This document shows positions 40,655 through 49,791 of a DNA stretch of 64,000 bases, piece after piece. The DNA is taken from positions 1-64,000 of the forward strand of contig NZ_LGHZ01000006.1 in NCBI RefSeq assembly GCF_001266615.1, read 5' to 3'. Positions within the stretch are counted from its first letter, which is position 1. The number at the start of each line of letters is the position of its first letter. A program made the position numbers and the translations under genes. Under the pieces are notes generated by a model that searched no databases, was not told the DNA's origin, and saw only the letters and a list, made by a program, of their open reading frames with translations. The DNA is from Kluyvera genomosp. 1. GTDB taxonomy: Bacteria; Pseudomonadota; Gammaproteobacteria; Enterobacterales; Enterobacteriaceae.

Positions 40655-40668
40655 GGGGCTTTTTTTTT
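40641..40668 (+). terminator. pyrBI attenuator
   Basis: AGCCCCTT, ATTT loop, AAGGGGCT followed by eight T's, just before pyrB and overlapping the end of pyrL. Confidence 0.93.
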
Positions 40669-40690
40669 GCGCCGTCGTCAGGAGATAAAC

Positions 40691-41626
40691 ATGGCTAATC
40701 CGCTGTATCAAAAACACATCATTTCCATAAACGATCTCAGTCGCGAAGACCTGGAACTGGTGCTGGCCACCGCGGCCAGGCTGAAAGCACATCCCCAGCC
40801 GGAGCTGCTCAAGCATAAAGTGATTGCCAGTTGCTTCTTCGAGGCCTCGACGCGCACCCGTTTGTCTTTTGAAACGTCAATGCACCGCTTGGGCGCGAGC
40901 GTAGTCGGCTTCTCCGACAGCGCCAATACCTCGCTTGGCAAAAAAGGGGAAACCCTGGCTGATACCATCTCCGTCATCAGCACCTACGTGGACGCCATCG
41001 TCATGCGCCACCCACAGGAAGGCGCAGCGCGCCTGGCGACGGAATTTTCCGGCGGTATTCCAATTTTGAACGCCGGCGATGGTGCCAACCAGCACCCAAC
41101 CCAAACCCTGCTCGACCTGTTCACCATTCAGGAAACCCAGGGCCGTCTGGAAAATCTGAACATCGCGATGGTTGGCGACCTGAAATACGGCCGTACCGTT
41201 CACTCACTGACCCAAGCGCTGGCCAAGTTTAACGGCAACCGTTTCTACTTTATCGCCCCGGACGCGCTGGCCATGCCGCAGTACATTCTCGATATGCTGG
41301 ACGAAAAAGGCATCGCCTGGAGCCTGCACAGCGCCATTGATGAAGTGATGGCCGAGGTCGATATCCTCTACATGACCCGCGTACAGAAAGAGCGCCTCGA
41401 CCCGTCCGAATACGCTAACGTCAAAGCGCAGTTCGTGCTGCGCGCCGCCGATCTTGAAGGCGCACGCGACAACATGAAAGTGCTGCACCCGCTGCCGCGC
41501 ATTGATGAGATCACCACTGATGTCGACAAAACGCCGCACGCCTGGTACTTCCAGCAAGCCGGCAACGGCATCTTCGCCCGTCAGGCGTTACTGGCACTGG
41601 TACTGAATAGCGAACTGGCTCTGTAA
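40691..41626 (+). CDS. pyrB: Aspartate carbamoyltransferase catalytic chain PyrB
   Basis: A 311-residue catalytic subunit of aspartate transcarbamoylase, the first committed step of pyrimidine synthesis. Carbamoyl phosphate residues are in [19 protein letters not shown] and PLPR(I)DEIT are also present. I start at MANPLYQKH (40691) behind AGGAG; an upstream codon at 40667 lies in the attenuator T-run. pyrI follows. Confidence 0.98.
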   Translation: MANPLYQKHIISINDLSREDLELVLATAARLKAHPQPELLKHKVIASCFFEASTRTRLSFETSMHRLGASVVGFSDSANTSLGKKGETLADTISVISTYVDAIVMRHPQEGAARLATEFSGGIPILNAGDGANQHPTQTLLDLFTIQETQGRLENLNIAMVGDLKYGRTVHSLTQALAKFNGNRFYFIAPDALAMPQYILDMLDEKGIAWSLHSAIDEVMAEVDILYMTRVQKERLDPSEYANVKAQFVLRAADLEGARDNMKVLHPLPRIDEITTDVDKTPHAWYFQQAGNGIFARQALLALVLNSELAL

Positions 41627-41639
41627 GGGGGAAATGACG

Positions 41640-42101
41640 ATGACACACGATAACAAATTGCAGGTAGAAGCCATTAAACGTGGCACGGTGATCGACCATA
41701 TCCCGGCACAAGTTGGCTTTAAGTTACTGACGCTGTTCAAACTGACCGAAACCGATCAGCGCATCACCATCGGCCTGAACCTGCCGTCCGGCGAAATGGG
41801 CCGTAAAGATCTGATTAAAATTGAGAATACGTTCCTGACCGACGAGCAGGTTAACCAGCTGTCGCTGTACGCACCACAAGCCACGGTTAACCGCATCGAC
41901 AACTATGAAGTGGTGGGGAAATCGCGCCCAAGCCTGCCGGATCGTATCGATAGCGTGCTAGTCTGCCCGAACAGCAACTGCATCAGTCACGCAGAGCCCG
42001 TTTCATCAAGCTTTGCAGTGAAAAAACGCGCTGATGACATCGCACTCAAATGTAAATACTGCGAAAAAGAGTTTTCTCATTATGTGGTGCTGGCCAACTA
42101 A
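41640..42101 (+). CDS. pyrI: Aspartate carbamoyltransferase regulatory chain PyrI
   Basis: A 153-residue regulatory chain that binds CTP or ATP and assembles with PyrB as the 2(c3):3(r2) holoenzyme. The zinc cysteines are in CPNSNC and CKYCEKEF. I prefer the ATG at 41640 over 41634 because AGGGGG lies too close to the first one. Confidence 0.97.
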   Translation: MTHDNKLQVEAIKRGTVIDHIPAQVGFKLLTLFKLTETDQRITIGLNLPSGEMGRKDLIKIENTFLTDEQVNQLSLYAPQATVNRIDNYEVVGKSRPSLPDRIDSVLVCPNSNCISHAEPVSSSFAVKKRADDIALKCKYCEKEFSHYVVLAN

Positions 42102-42107
42102 TTGCGG

Positions 42108-42136
42108 TTGGTATTGAAATGTTGGCTCTCTATAAT
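42108..42136 (+). promoter_or_regulatory. Candidate ridA promoter
   Basis: TTGGTA (42108-42113), 17-base spacer, consensus TATAAT (42131-42136), 39 bases before the ridA ATG. Confidence 0.65.
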
Positions 42137-42174
42137 GGCTAACACCTTATTACTGCAGTTCATCTGGAGATATC

Positions 42175-42561
42175 ATGAGCAAGACTATTGCGACGGAAAA
42201 GGCACCAGCCGCTATCGGCCCATACGTTCAGGGCGTTGACCTGGGCAGTATGGTTATCACTTCCGGTCAGATCCCGGTTGACCCGAAAGACGGTAGCGTA
42301 GCGGAAGACGTGTCCGCTCAGGCTCGCCAGTCGCTGGAAAACGTAAAAGCTATCGTTGAAGCCGCCGGCCTCAAAGTGGGCGATATCGTGAAAACCACCG
42401 TATTCGTTAAAGATCTCAACGATTTCGCGACCGTTAACGCCACCTACGAAGCGTTCTTCACCGAGCATAACGCGACTTTCCCGGCGCGCTCCTGCGTTGA
42501 AGTTGCGCGTCTGCCAAAAGACGTGAAAATTGAAATCGAAGCGATTGCCGTACGTCGCTAA
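42175..42561 (+). CDS. ridA: Reactive enamine/imine deaminase RidA
   Basis: A 128-residue YjgF/YER057c/UK114 protein. It hydrolyses 2-aminoacrylate and related enamines made by PLP enzymes such as threonine dehydratase, protecting other PLP enzymes. The active-site Arg is in FPARSCVEVARLP and a conserved Tyr/Gly is in IGPYVQGV. It follows pyrI with its own likely promoter; a strong hairpin follows the stop. Confidence 0.97.
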   Translation: MSKTIATEKAPAAIGPYVQGVDLGSMVITSGQIPVDPKDGSVAEDVSAQARQSLENVKAIVEAAGLKVGDIVKTTVFVKDLNDFATVNATYEAFFTEHNATFPARSCVEVARLPKDVKIEIEAIAVRR

Positions 42562-42566
42562 ATGAT

Positions 42567-42600
42567 AAGCTGAATAAAGGCATCAGCCTTTATTCAGCTT
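42567..42600 (+). terminator. ridA terminator
   Basis: AAGCTGAATAAAGG, CATCAG loop, CCTTTATTCAGCTT and then CTTTCTTTT: a long perfect stem of 14 bp. The rest of the spacer up to 42933 is AT-rich and holds no gene; it probably carries the promoter of the next pair. Confidence 0.8.
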
Positions 42601-42933
42601 CTTTCTTTTCCGTAAAAGTATCAGCCGTAATACCATCCTCGTACTTCACGGTGCGGTTATCATCCTATTATTTACGACTAATACTATCCCGCAATAAATA
42701 ATATCAACCCATTTCCTCAGCTATTCATTCGCCGCTTATAGTTTCATCCAGTCATTACATCAATAATAAAAATCATTATCCTAATTTAAGTTTCAACTGT
42801 CATGAGTCGATCAGGAAAATAAATACCTACTACGGATTAACTTTACCATCCGAGGTGTTTGTCGAATAACGAATAAATTCTGTGCTCGTTTCATCTCAAA
42901 TAGATAGTTGAATAATGTTAACAAGGACTTTGT

Positions 42934-43449
42934 ATGAACTTTAAAAAATGTACTTTATCTATTGCCTTACTGGCTGCTATTTCCCTCACCGGTTGTCAGT
43001 CAAATGCCGATGACTATGCGGCTGACGTCTATGACACGCAGCATCTGAATGCAAAGCAGGAAACTAAGACCGTTAATATTATCTCGGTTTTACCGGCAAA
43101 AGTGGCTGTTGATAACACGGCGAATAAAAAAGCAGCGCAAACTTTTGGTGCCATTTTAGGTGCGGTTGCGGGCGGCGTAGCGGGCCATAACACTGGCAGC
43201 GGTAGCGCATTAGGCACTACTGCTGGCGCTGTTGGCGGTGGTGCCGTCGGTGCGGCGGCGGGAACAATGGTAAAAGATAAAACTATCGTGGAAGGTGTTT
43301 CTTTAACCTACAAAGAAGACACCAAAATTTTCACATCAACCCAGGTTGGAAAAACATGTCAATTCACCACTGGGTTGGCAATGGTTATTTCGACCAAGGA
43401 CAACGAAACACGAATTCAACCTAACGCTACGTGCCCTGAGAAAAAATAA
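42934..43449 (+). CDS. Glycine-zipper lipoprotein
   Basis: A 171-residue lipoprotein: basic start NFKK, hydrophobic IALLAAISL and a lipobox LTGC, so lipidation at C20. The middle is a glycine-zipper (AIGAVAGGVAGHNTGSG-like, about residues 72-110), as in the SlyB/Pcp outer-membrane lipoproteins, followed by a small C-terminal domain with two cysteines (KTCQF, ATCPE). S/N residues after C20 suggest outer-membrane sorting. It is co-directional and 15 bases from the next exported protein gene, so probably one operon. Confidence 0.82.
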   Translation: MNFKKCTLSIALLAAISLTGCQSNADDYAADVYDTQHLNAKQETKTVNIISVLPAKVAVDNTANKKAAQTFGAILGAVAGGVAGHNTGSGSALGTTAGAVGGGAVGAAAGTMVKDKTIVEGVSLTYKEDTKIFTSTQVGKTCQFTTGLAMVISTKDNETRIQPNATCPEKK

Positions 43450-43464
43450 CAATCAGGAGATATC

Positions 43465-44004
43465 ATGAAGAAAGTGCTTTTATTGACTCTCTTAGCTACG
43501 GTAAGCCATCCCGTATTTTCCAACTCATTGCAGTCCCAACTGTCTGCTGTTGCACAGGCAGAACAGCAAGGAAAAACGGAAGCAAACCGTCAACGTGATG
43601 CTCTTCAAGCGCAGCGCGAAAAAGAATTTCAGCTAGAAAAACAAAGACGAGCCAATGCGGCCGCTATTGCAAACCAAAAAGCAAAAGCGGCTGCGCAAGA
43701 AAAACAGGCCCGAAATGACAAACGTGACGCTGCCGCTGCTCTCGATAAAAAACGAGATCAGAATTTTGAAGACGAACTTCGCAGTCTGGAGATTCAAAAG
43801 CAGAAATTAGCGCTGGCCAGAGAAGAAGCTCGCGTTAAGCGAGAAAATGATTTCATTGATCAAGAGCTAAAAAACAAAGCAGCTCAGACCGATGTCCTGC
43901 AATCCCATGCAGATGCGAACCGAAATATTTCTGAAGGTGGCCGCGATCTGATGCAAAGCGAAGGGAAAGCACGCGAAGAAAAAGCCAGCGGCTGGTTTAA
44001 TTAA
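43465..44004 (+). CDS. Exported coiled-coil protein (DUF5384-like)
   Basis: A 179-residue protein with a signal peptide (KKVLLLTLLATVSHPVFS) and a mature part that is almost entirely charged coiled coil from about residue 25 to 150 (AEQQGKTEANRQRDALQAQR), very rich in Lys, Arg, Glu, Gln and Ala. It probably lies in the periplasm. It resembles the DUF5384 group, but I cannot verify this. It is the second gene after the glycine-zipper lipoprotein and ends at a strong hairpin shared with mgtA. Confidence 0.78.
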   Translation: MKKVLLLTLLATVSHPVFSNSLQSQLSAVAQAEQQGKTEANRQRDALQAQREKEFQLEKQRRANAAAIANQKAKAAAQEKQARNDKRDAAAALDKKRDQNFEDELRSLEIQKQKLALAREEARVKRENDFIDQELKNKAAQTDVLQSHADANRNISEGGRDLMQSEGKAREEKASGWFN

Positions 44005-44047
44005 TATCCCATCCAGGATTTTAGTTTTTTCGTGTAATGACTCCCAA

Positions 44048-44075
44048 CGAGAAACCACCCTTTGGTGGTTTCTCG
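44048..44075. terminator. Bidirectional hairpin between DUF5384-like gene and mgtA
   Basis: CGAGAAACCACC, four-base loop, GGTGGTTTCTCG: a perfect 12-bp stem between converging genes, followed by a T-rich stretch on the plus strand. Confidence 0.75.
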
Positions 44076-44108
44076 CTATTTCAATTGATGATTCTTGTCT
44101 GCCGCCAA

Positions 44109-46817
44109 TCACTGCCAGCCATAACGGCGGCTGAAGAATCCTTTCACCATCTGCGTGAACGTCATGTAGCCCACCAGAATCGCCACCAGCCATGGGAAAT
44201 AGCTCAGCGGGAGCGGCTGCAGTTGCAGGTAGCTTGCCAACGGTGAGAACGGCAGTGCGATACCGACCGCCATCACGACCAGGGTCATGGCAAACAGCGG
44301 CCACGCGGCGCGGCTCTGCACAAATGGAATACGACGGGTACGGATCATGTGCACAATCAGCGTCTGCGATAGCAGCCCCTCAATAAACCAGCCGGACTGG
44401 AACAGGGTCTGCATTTCCGGCGTATTCGCCTTAAACACCCACCACATCAGGCAGAAAGTTAGAATATCGAAGATCGAACTGATCGGCCCGAAGAACACCA
44501 TAAAGCGGCCAAGATCCGCCGGGTTCCAGCGCTGGGGTTTCTGAATCTGTTCGTCATCGACGTTATCAAACGGCAGCGCCACCTGGGATACATCGTACAG
44601 CAGGTTCTGAATCAGCAAGTGTAACGGCAGCATCGGCAGGAATGGCAGGAAGGCGCTGGCCACCAGCACGCTAAAGACGTTACCGAAGTTCGAGCTGGCG
44701 GTCATTTTGATGTATTTGAGCATGTTAGAGAAAGTACGACGCCCTTCAATCACCCCCTCTTCCAGCACCATCAGGCTTTTTTCCAGCAGGATGATATCGG
44801 CCGCTTCACGGGCGATATCCACCGCACCATCGACGGAGATGCCGATATCTGCCGCCCGCAGCGCCGGCGCATCGTTGATGCCGTCCCCCATAAAGCCAAC
44901 CACGTGCCCTTCACGTTTGAGCAACGTCACAATGCGTTCTTTATGCATCGGCGTCAGGCGGGCAAACAGCGTGGTACGCTGCGCCAGCAGGGCCAGTTCG
45001 TCATCGCTTAAATGCTCGATGTCGCTACCAACAATCACTTCGCCCGCATCCAGCCCGACTTCATGGCATACTTTCGCTGCCACCAGTTCGCTGTCGCCGG
45101 TCAGAATTTTAACGGTAATACCGCTGGCCTTCAGCGCTTTCAGCGCCGGCGCGGTGGTCTCTTTCGGCGGATCGAGGAACGCAATGTAGCCTTCCAGGAT
45201 CAGGTCAGACTCATCAATACGCTGATAATCGCCTTCCCGCGCTGGGAGGAATTTGCTGGCCACCGCCACCACGCGCAGCCCCTGGCGGTTCAGCGTGTCG
45301 GTCACTCGCTTGATACGGCGCAGCATAGTCTCATCCAGCGGCACCACTTCACCGTTGTGATGCACCTGCGTACAGACGTTGAGGATCTCCTGCAGCGCAC
45401 CTTTGCAAATCAGTTTATGAACATCCGCTTTTTCGCTCACGACTACCGACATCCGGCGGCGTTCGAAATCAAACGGAATTTCATCGACTTTCTGCCAGTC
45501 GCTGGAGAGCCGACGCGCCGCCACTTCATCCACCCCTTCCAGCACCGCGGTATCCAGCAGGTTTTTCAGCCCGGTCTGATAGTGGCTGTTCAGCCAAGCT
45601 GTGTGCAGCACACGTTCACTGGCTTTGCCGGAAACATCGGTGTGGTTCTCCAGCACGATTTTATCCTGGGTCAACGTCCCGGTTTTATCGGTGCAGAGAA
45701 TATCCATCGCGCCAAAGTTTTGGATGGCGTCGAGGTGCTTCACAATCACTTTCTGTTTTGACAGCTTCACTGCCCCACGCGCCAGCGTTGAGGTCACAAT
45801 CATCGGCAGCATTTCCGGCGTCAGGCCAACCGCCACCGACAGCGCAAACAGCGCCGCTTCCCACCAATCGCCTTTGGTGTAACCGTTAATCACCAGCACG
45901 ATAGGCGCCATCACCAGCATAAAGCGAATAAGCAGCATGCTGACGCGGCTAATGCCTTTCTGGAACGCATTCGGTTCGCTCTCCTGCTCGCTGACGCGAC
46001 CAGCCAACTGACCGAACCAGGTATTGGCACCGGTGGCAATCACCATCGCCTGGGCGGTGCCGCTCACCACATTGGTGCCCATAAAGCACAGCGTGTCGCA
46101 CTCAAGCGGGTTCGTCTGTTGCGGTTCGCGGGTTTTGGCGACCTTCTCGACCGGCAGCGATTCACCGGTCAGTGATGCCTGAGCGACAAACAGATCGCGC
46201 GCCTGAATCACGCGCAGGTCGGCAGGGATCATATCCCCGGCGGCAAGCTTGATGATATCGCCCGGCACCAGTTGATCGATAGGCAGTTCAACCCAGCCAT
46301 TTTCCCCCTGGTCATTGATGACCCGTAGCACCGTCGCGGTGTTGCTGACCATCGCTTTCAGAGTATCCGCAGCTTTAGTGGAACGGGCTTCTTGCACAAA
46401 GTTCAGCAGGGTGGAAATTCCCACCATCAGCACAATCACCACCGCAGCGAACAGATCTTCCGTCGCGTAGGAAACGGCGGCCAGCACGGTCAGCAGGATA
46501 TTGAAGGGATTGCGGTAGCACAGCCAAAGATGTACCCACCACGGCTGAGGCTGCTGCGCGGGCAGCTGGTTCTCACCGTGCTCGGCACGTGCCTTTTCGA
46601 CTTCAAGCGCATTCAGCCCTTCCGGGTGGCTATTAAACGCCTGCCACAGTTCCTGCTCGCTGAGCTGCGCCATTTTCAGGCAGTGTTCGCTCAGCGATGG
46701 CGGAATCGGCGTGTTGGCGACGCTTTGCTGGGTCGGCATGGGATCGCGCTGGACTAAGCGGCGCGGTAAATGGCGGCCAAGCTGTGCAAACAGCTGCCGG
46801 GTTAAATTTTTCAGCAT
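44109..46817 (-). CDS. mgtA: Mg2+-importing P-type ATPase MgtA
   Basis: A 902-residue P3B-type ATPase. The phosphorylated Asp is D377 in CTDKTGTLT; the actuator TGES and the hinge GDGINDAPALR are present, with ten membrane helices expected. It imports Mg2+ under starvation. I start at 46817 (MLKNLTRQL); an in-frame ATG at 46862 lies in the leader. Expression should depend on PhoP/PhoQ and on the leader with mgtL upstream. Confidence 0.97.
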   Translation of the reverse strand: MLKNLTRQLFAQLGRHLPRRLVQRDPMPTQQSVANTPIPPSLSEHCLKMAQLSEQELWQAFNSHPEGLNALEVEKARAEHGENQLPAQQPQPWWVHLWLCYRNPFNILLTVLAAVSYATEDLFAAVVIVLMVGISTLLNFVQEARSTKAADTLKAMVSNTATVLRVINDQGENGWVELPIDQLVPGDIIKLAAGDMIPADLRVIQARDLFVAQASLTGESLPVEKVAKTREPQQTNPLECDTLCFMGTNVVSGTAQAMVIATGANTWFGQLAGRVSEQESEPNAFQKGISRVSMLLIRFMLVMAPIVLVINGYTKGDWWEAALFALSVAVGLTPEMLPMIVTSTLARGAVKLSKQKVIVKHLDAIQNFGAMDILCTDKTGTLTQDKIVLENHTDVSGKASERVLHTAWLNSHYQTGLKNLLDTAVLEGVDEVAARRLSSDWQKVDEIPFDFERRRMSVVVSEKADVHKLICKGALQEILNVCTQVHHNGEVVPLDETMLRRIKRVTDTLNRQGLRVVAVASKFLPAREGDYQRIDESDLILEGYIAFLDPPKETTAPALKALKASGITVKILTGDSELVAAKVCHEVGLDAGEVIVGSDIEHLSDDELALLAQRTTLFARLTPMHKERIVTLLKREGHVVGFMGDGINDAPALRAADIGISVDGAVDIAREAADIILLEKSLMVLEEGVIEGRRTFSNMLKYIKMTASSNFGNVFSVLVASAFLPFLPMLPLHLLIQNLLYDVSQVALPFDNVDDEQIQKPQRWNPADLGRFMVFFGPISSIFDILTFCLMWWVFKANTPEMQTLFQSGWFIEGLLSQTLIVHMIRTRRIPFVQSRAAWPLFAMTLVVMAVGIALPFSPLASYLQLQPLPLSYFPWLVAILVGYMTFTQMVKGFFSRRYGWQ

Positions 46818-46964
46818 AAAAAAGTCCCCCGCGATCGTTTGAGACGAACGCAGTCGATCCAACAGGCACAGATAATTCTAGCCTGAAGGCAATGTTTTTT
46901 TCTTGCAGGGACATGAAATGGGATGTCACTGCCTCACAGCATCGGTAAGGCAGCAAAAACTGGC
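46818..46964 (-). promoter_or_regulatory. mgtA 5' leader (Mg2+-responsive)
   Basis: 147 untranslated bases between the mgtL stop and the mgtA start. In E. coli and Salmonella the equivalent leader folds alternately and, with mgtL translation and Rho, stops transcription when Mg2+ is high. I did not fold it here; its position and the intact mgtL support the call. No PhoP box could be identified with confidence between 47016 and 47171. Confidence 0.6.
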
Positions 46965-47015
46965 TTACCGGGAAATTACTCTCCCGCAGGAGAGAGGGGT
47001 GGGATCGGGATCCAT
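46965..47015 (-). CDS. mgtL: mgtA leader peptide MgtL
   Basis: A 16-residue peptide, MDPDPTPLSCGRVISR, with GGAGG before its ATG. The N-terminal DPDPTPL block matches E. coli MgtL ([17 protein letters not shown]); the rest differs. Asp/Pro-rich stretches stall or destabilise ribosomes at low Mg2+, linking translation to mgtA transcription. Too short for routine gene callers. Confidence 0.85.
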   Translation of the reverse strand: MDPDPTPLSCGRVISR

Positions 47016-47171
47016 AACGCCTCCGGTAAGTTAGATAAGAAAAACGCCGCGAATTATACGGAGAAAATCATAAGGTGTGTGACCATTAGAGCGATATAAT
47101 AACGGTCGGCAATTCAACGGCACGTAAACCATCAGGTTTAACCATAGAAATTATTCACGCGGGGCAACTAT

Positions 47172-48122
47172 ATGCTGGAAAATCGACTGACCATCAAAGA
47201 TATCGCTCGTTTGAGTGGCGTCGGTAAATCCACCGTTTCCCGCGTGCTGAATAATGAGAGCGGCGTCAGCGACCGCACTCGCGAACGCGTCGAAGAGGTG
47301 ATGCAGCAGCACGGTTTCTCCCCTTCCCGCTCGGCGCGCGCCATGCGTGGGCAAAGCGATAAAGTGGTTGCCATTATCGTCACCCGCCTGGATTCACTTT
47401 CCGAAAACCTTGCCGTGCAAACCATGCTGCCCGCCTTCTACGAACAGGGCTATGACCCGATCATGATGGAGAGCCAGTTCTCGCCGGAAAAAGTGGTCGA
47501 ACATCTGGCGATGCTTAAGCGCCGCAACATCGACGGCGTGATCCTGTTTGGCTTTACCGGCGTCACCGAAGCGATGTTGAGCAATTGGCAATCCACGCTG
47601 GTGCTAATGGCGCGCGATGCCAGCGGCTTTACCTCCGTCTGCTATGACGATACCGGTGCTATCACCCAACTGATGCAGCGTCTATTCGATCTCGGCCATC
47701 GCCATATCAGCTTCCTCGGCGTGCCAGCCAGCGACGCCACCACCGGCCAGCGCCGCCACGATGCCTATCAGGCCTTCTGCAAACGGCACAAGCTGACGCC
47801 CGTCGCCGCACTGCCGGGCCTGGCAATGAAACAGGGCTACGATTTTGCCCGCCAGGTGATAACCTCTGACACCAGCGCACTGATTTGTGCCACCGATACC
47901 CTGGCCCTCGGTGCCAGTAAGTACCTTCAGGAGCAGCGCATCGACAATGTGCAGCTTGCCAGTGTCGGTAATACCCCTCTCACCAAGTTCCTGCACCCGG
48001 AAATTATCACCGTCGATCCCGGCTATGCCGAGGCTGGACGCCGCGCCGCAGAACAGCTCATCGCCCAGATAGGCGGCAAAAGCGAGCCGCATCAGATAGT
48101 GATCCCGGCGATCCTGGCCTAA
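47172..48122 (+). CDS. treR: Trehalose operon repressor TreR
   Basis: A 316-residue LacI-family repressor. The helix-turn-helix is TIKDIARLSGVGKSTVSRVLN (residues ~7-27); the periplasmic-binding-like domain follows. In E. coli it binds trehalose-6-phosphate as inducer and represses treBC. It precedes treB on the same strand with a 193-base spacer that holds the palindromic operator. Confidence 0.97.
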   Translation: MLENRLTIKDIARLSGVGKSTVSRVLNNESGVSDRTRERVEEVMQQHGFSPSRSARAMRGQSDKVVAIIVTRLDSLSENLAVQTMLPAFYEQGYDPIMMESQFSPEKVVEHLAMLKRRNIDGVILFGFTGVTEAMLSNWQSTLVLMARDASGFTSVCYDDTGAITQLMQRLFDLGHRHISFLGVPASDATTGQRRHDAYQAFCKRHKLTPVAALPGLAMKQGYDFARQVITSDTSALICATDTLALGASKYLQEQRIDNVQLASVGNTPLTKFLHPEIITVDPGYAEAGRRAAEQLIAQIGGKSEPHQIVIPAILA

Positions 48123-48160
48123 GCTTAATGTCAGCTTTAATGTGATCGTCGCGACGTTTC

Positions 48161-48172
48161 GGGAACGTTCCC
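48161..48172. promoter_or_regulatory. TreR operator before treB
   Basis: A perfect 12-bp palindrome GGGAACGTTCCC inside a longer TTTCGGGAACGTTCCC...TTCCCGAAA arrangement, typical of LacI-family sites, 144 bases before the treB start. A TGTGATCG half-site for CRP lies 20 bases upstream. Confidence 0.7.
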
Positions 48173-48315
48173 ATTTTCCCGAAAACCTAAACCCGGTACG
48201 CTTATATTCAGCGTGTTAATTACGGTTTTGATCCTGAGTCCGTCAGGCTGCCAGACTCAAGCAGCCTGAAGTGGCGGGTATCGGGGAGATCTCACCTCTG
48301 TTTTAAGGCCCTATA

Positions 48316-49734
48316 ATGAGCAAAAAAATAGAACAAAAAAACATCGATAAACTTATCGAACTGGTGGGCGGACGCGAGAACATCGCCACCGTCAGCCACT
48401 GCATCACGCGTCTGCGCTTCGTACTTAACGACCCGGCTAAGGCCAACCCTAAGGCCATCGAAGAGCTGCCAATGGTGAAAGGCTGCTTTACCAACGCCGG
48501 GCAGTTTCAGGTGGTCATTGGTACCGAAGTTGGTGACTACTATGATGCGCTGCTGGCCACCACCGGTCAGAAATCGGCAGATAAAGAGCAGGCCAAACTG
48601 GCGGCACGCCAGAACATGAAGTGGCACGAGCAGATGATTTCGCACTTCGCCGAAATCTTCTTCCCACTGCTGCCAGCGCTTATCAGCGGGGGTTTGATCT
48701 TAGGCTTCCGCAATGTCATCGGCGATTTGCCGATGAGCAACGGCCAGACGCTGGCGCAGATGCACCCGTCGCTGCAAACCATTTATGACTTCTTATGGCT
48801 GATTGGCGAAGCCATCTTCTTCTACCTGCCGGTGGGTATTTGTTGGTCGGCGGTGAAAAAAATGGGCGGCACGCCAATTCTCGGTATCGTCCTTGGCGTA
48901 ACGCTGGTTTCCCCACAGCTGATGAACGCCTATATGCTGGGCCAGCAGGTGCCAGAAGTATGGAACTTCGGCCTGTTCACTATCGCCAAAGTCGGCTATC
49001 AGGCACAGGTTATTCCGGCACTGCTTGCCGGTCTGGCGCTGGGCTTTATTGAAACCCGCCTGAAGCGCATCGTACCTGACTACCTTTACCTGGTCGTCGT
49101 ACCGGTATGCTCGCTGATTCTCGCCGTCTTCCTCGCCCATGCCTTCATCGGCCCGTTCGGCCGCTGGATTGGCGATGGCGTGGCCTTCGCCGTACGTCAC
49201 CTGATGACCGGCAGCTTCGCACCGGTGGGTGCTGCGCTGTTCGGCTTCCTATACGCACCACTGGTGATTACCGGTGTGCACCAGACCACACTGGCGATTG
49301 ATATGCAGATGATTCAAAGCATGGGTGGTACGCCGGTATGGCCGATGATTGCGCTGTCTAACATCGCGCAGGCATCTGCGGTGGTTGGCATCATCATTTG
49401 CAGCCGTAAGAGCAACGAGCGTGAAATCTCCGTCCCGGCGGCTATCTCTGCCTATCTGGGCGTCACCGAGCCAGCCATGTACGGGATCAACCTGAAGTAC
49501 CGCTTCCCAATGCTCTGCGCCATGATCGGCTCCGGTATTGCCGGTCTGCTGTGCGGCCTGAACGGCGTGCTGGCGAACGGCATCGGTGTTGGCGGCCTGC
49601 CGGGCATTCTGTCCATCAAGCCGACCTTCTGGGGCGTCTACAGCATCGCGATGGTTATCGCCATTGTGGTGCCGATTATCCTGACCATGATGGTGTACAA
49701 GCGCAAACTGCGCCAGGGCACGCTGCCGGTCTAA
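48316..49734 (+). CDS. treB: Trehalose-specific PTS EIIBC component TreB
   Basis: A 472-residue EIIBC permease. The EIIB phospho-cysteine is in SHCITRLRFVL (about residue 28). The EIIC domain has eight or more membrane helices and the GxxEP-like GVTEPAMYG. It imports trehalose as trehalose-6-phosphate, using EIIA-Glc (Crr) as donor since no EIIA is attached. Followed 57 bases later by treC. Confidence 0.97.
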   Translation: MSKKIEQKNIDKLIELVGGRENIATVSHCITRLRFVLNDPAKANPKAIEELPMVKGCFTNAGQFQVVIGTEVGDYYDALLATTGQKSADKEQAKLAARQNMKWHEQMISHFAEIFFPLLPALISGGLILGFRNVIGDLPMSNGQTLAQMHPSLQTIYDFLWLIGEAIFFYLPVGICWSAVKKMGGTPILGIVLGVTLVSPQLMNAYMLGQQVPEVWNFGLFTIAKVGYQAQVIPALLAGLALGFIETRLKRIVPDYLYLVVVPVCSLILAVFLAHAFIGPFGRWIGDGVAFAVRHLMTGSFAPVGAALFGFLYAPLVITGVHQTTLAIDMQMIQSMGGTPVWPMIALSNIAQASAVVGIIICSRKSNEREISVPAAISAYLGVTEPAMYGINLKYRFPMLCAMIGSGIAGLLCGLNGVLANGIGVGGLPGILSIKPTFWGVYSIAMVIAIVVPIILTMMVYKRKLRQGTLPV

Positions 49735-49791
49735 GTCTCACCTTTGTTCGGGGCGCAATTGCGCCCCTTCGCCTTCTTAAAGGACAACCTC

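Noticed and set aside
47126-47150. Possible PhoP box for mgtA (TGGTTTA-like words on the minus strand)
   Set aside because: Two GGTTxA words exist, but they are not in the 11-bp direct repeat spacing of PhoP boxes.
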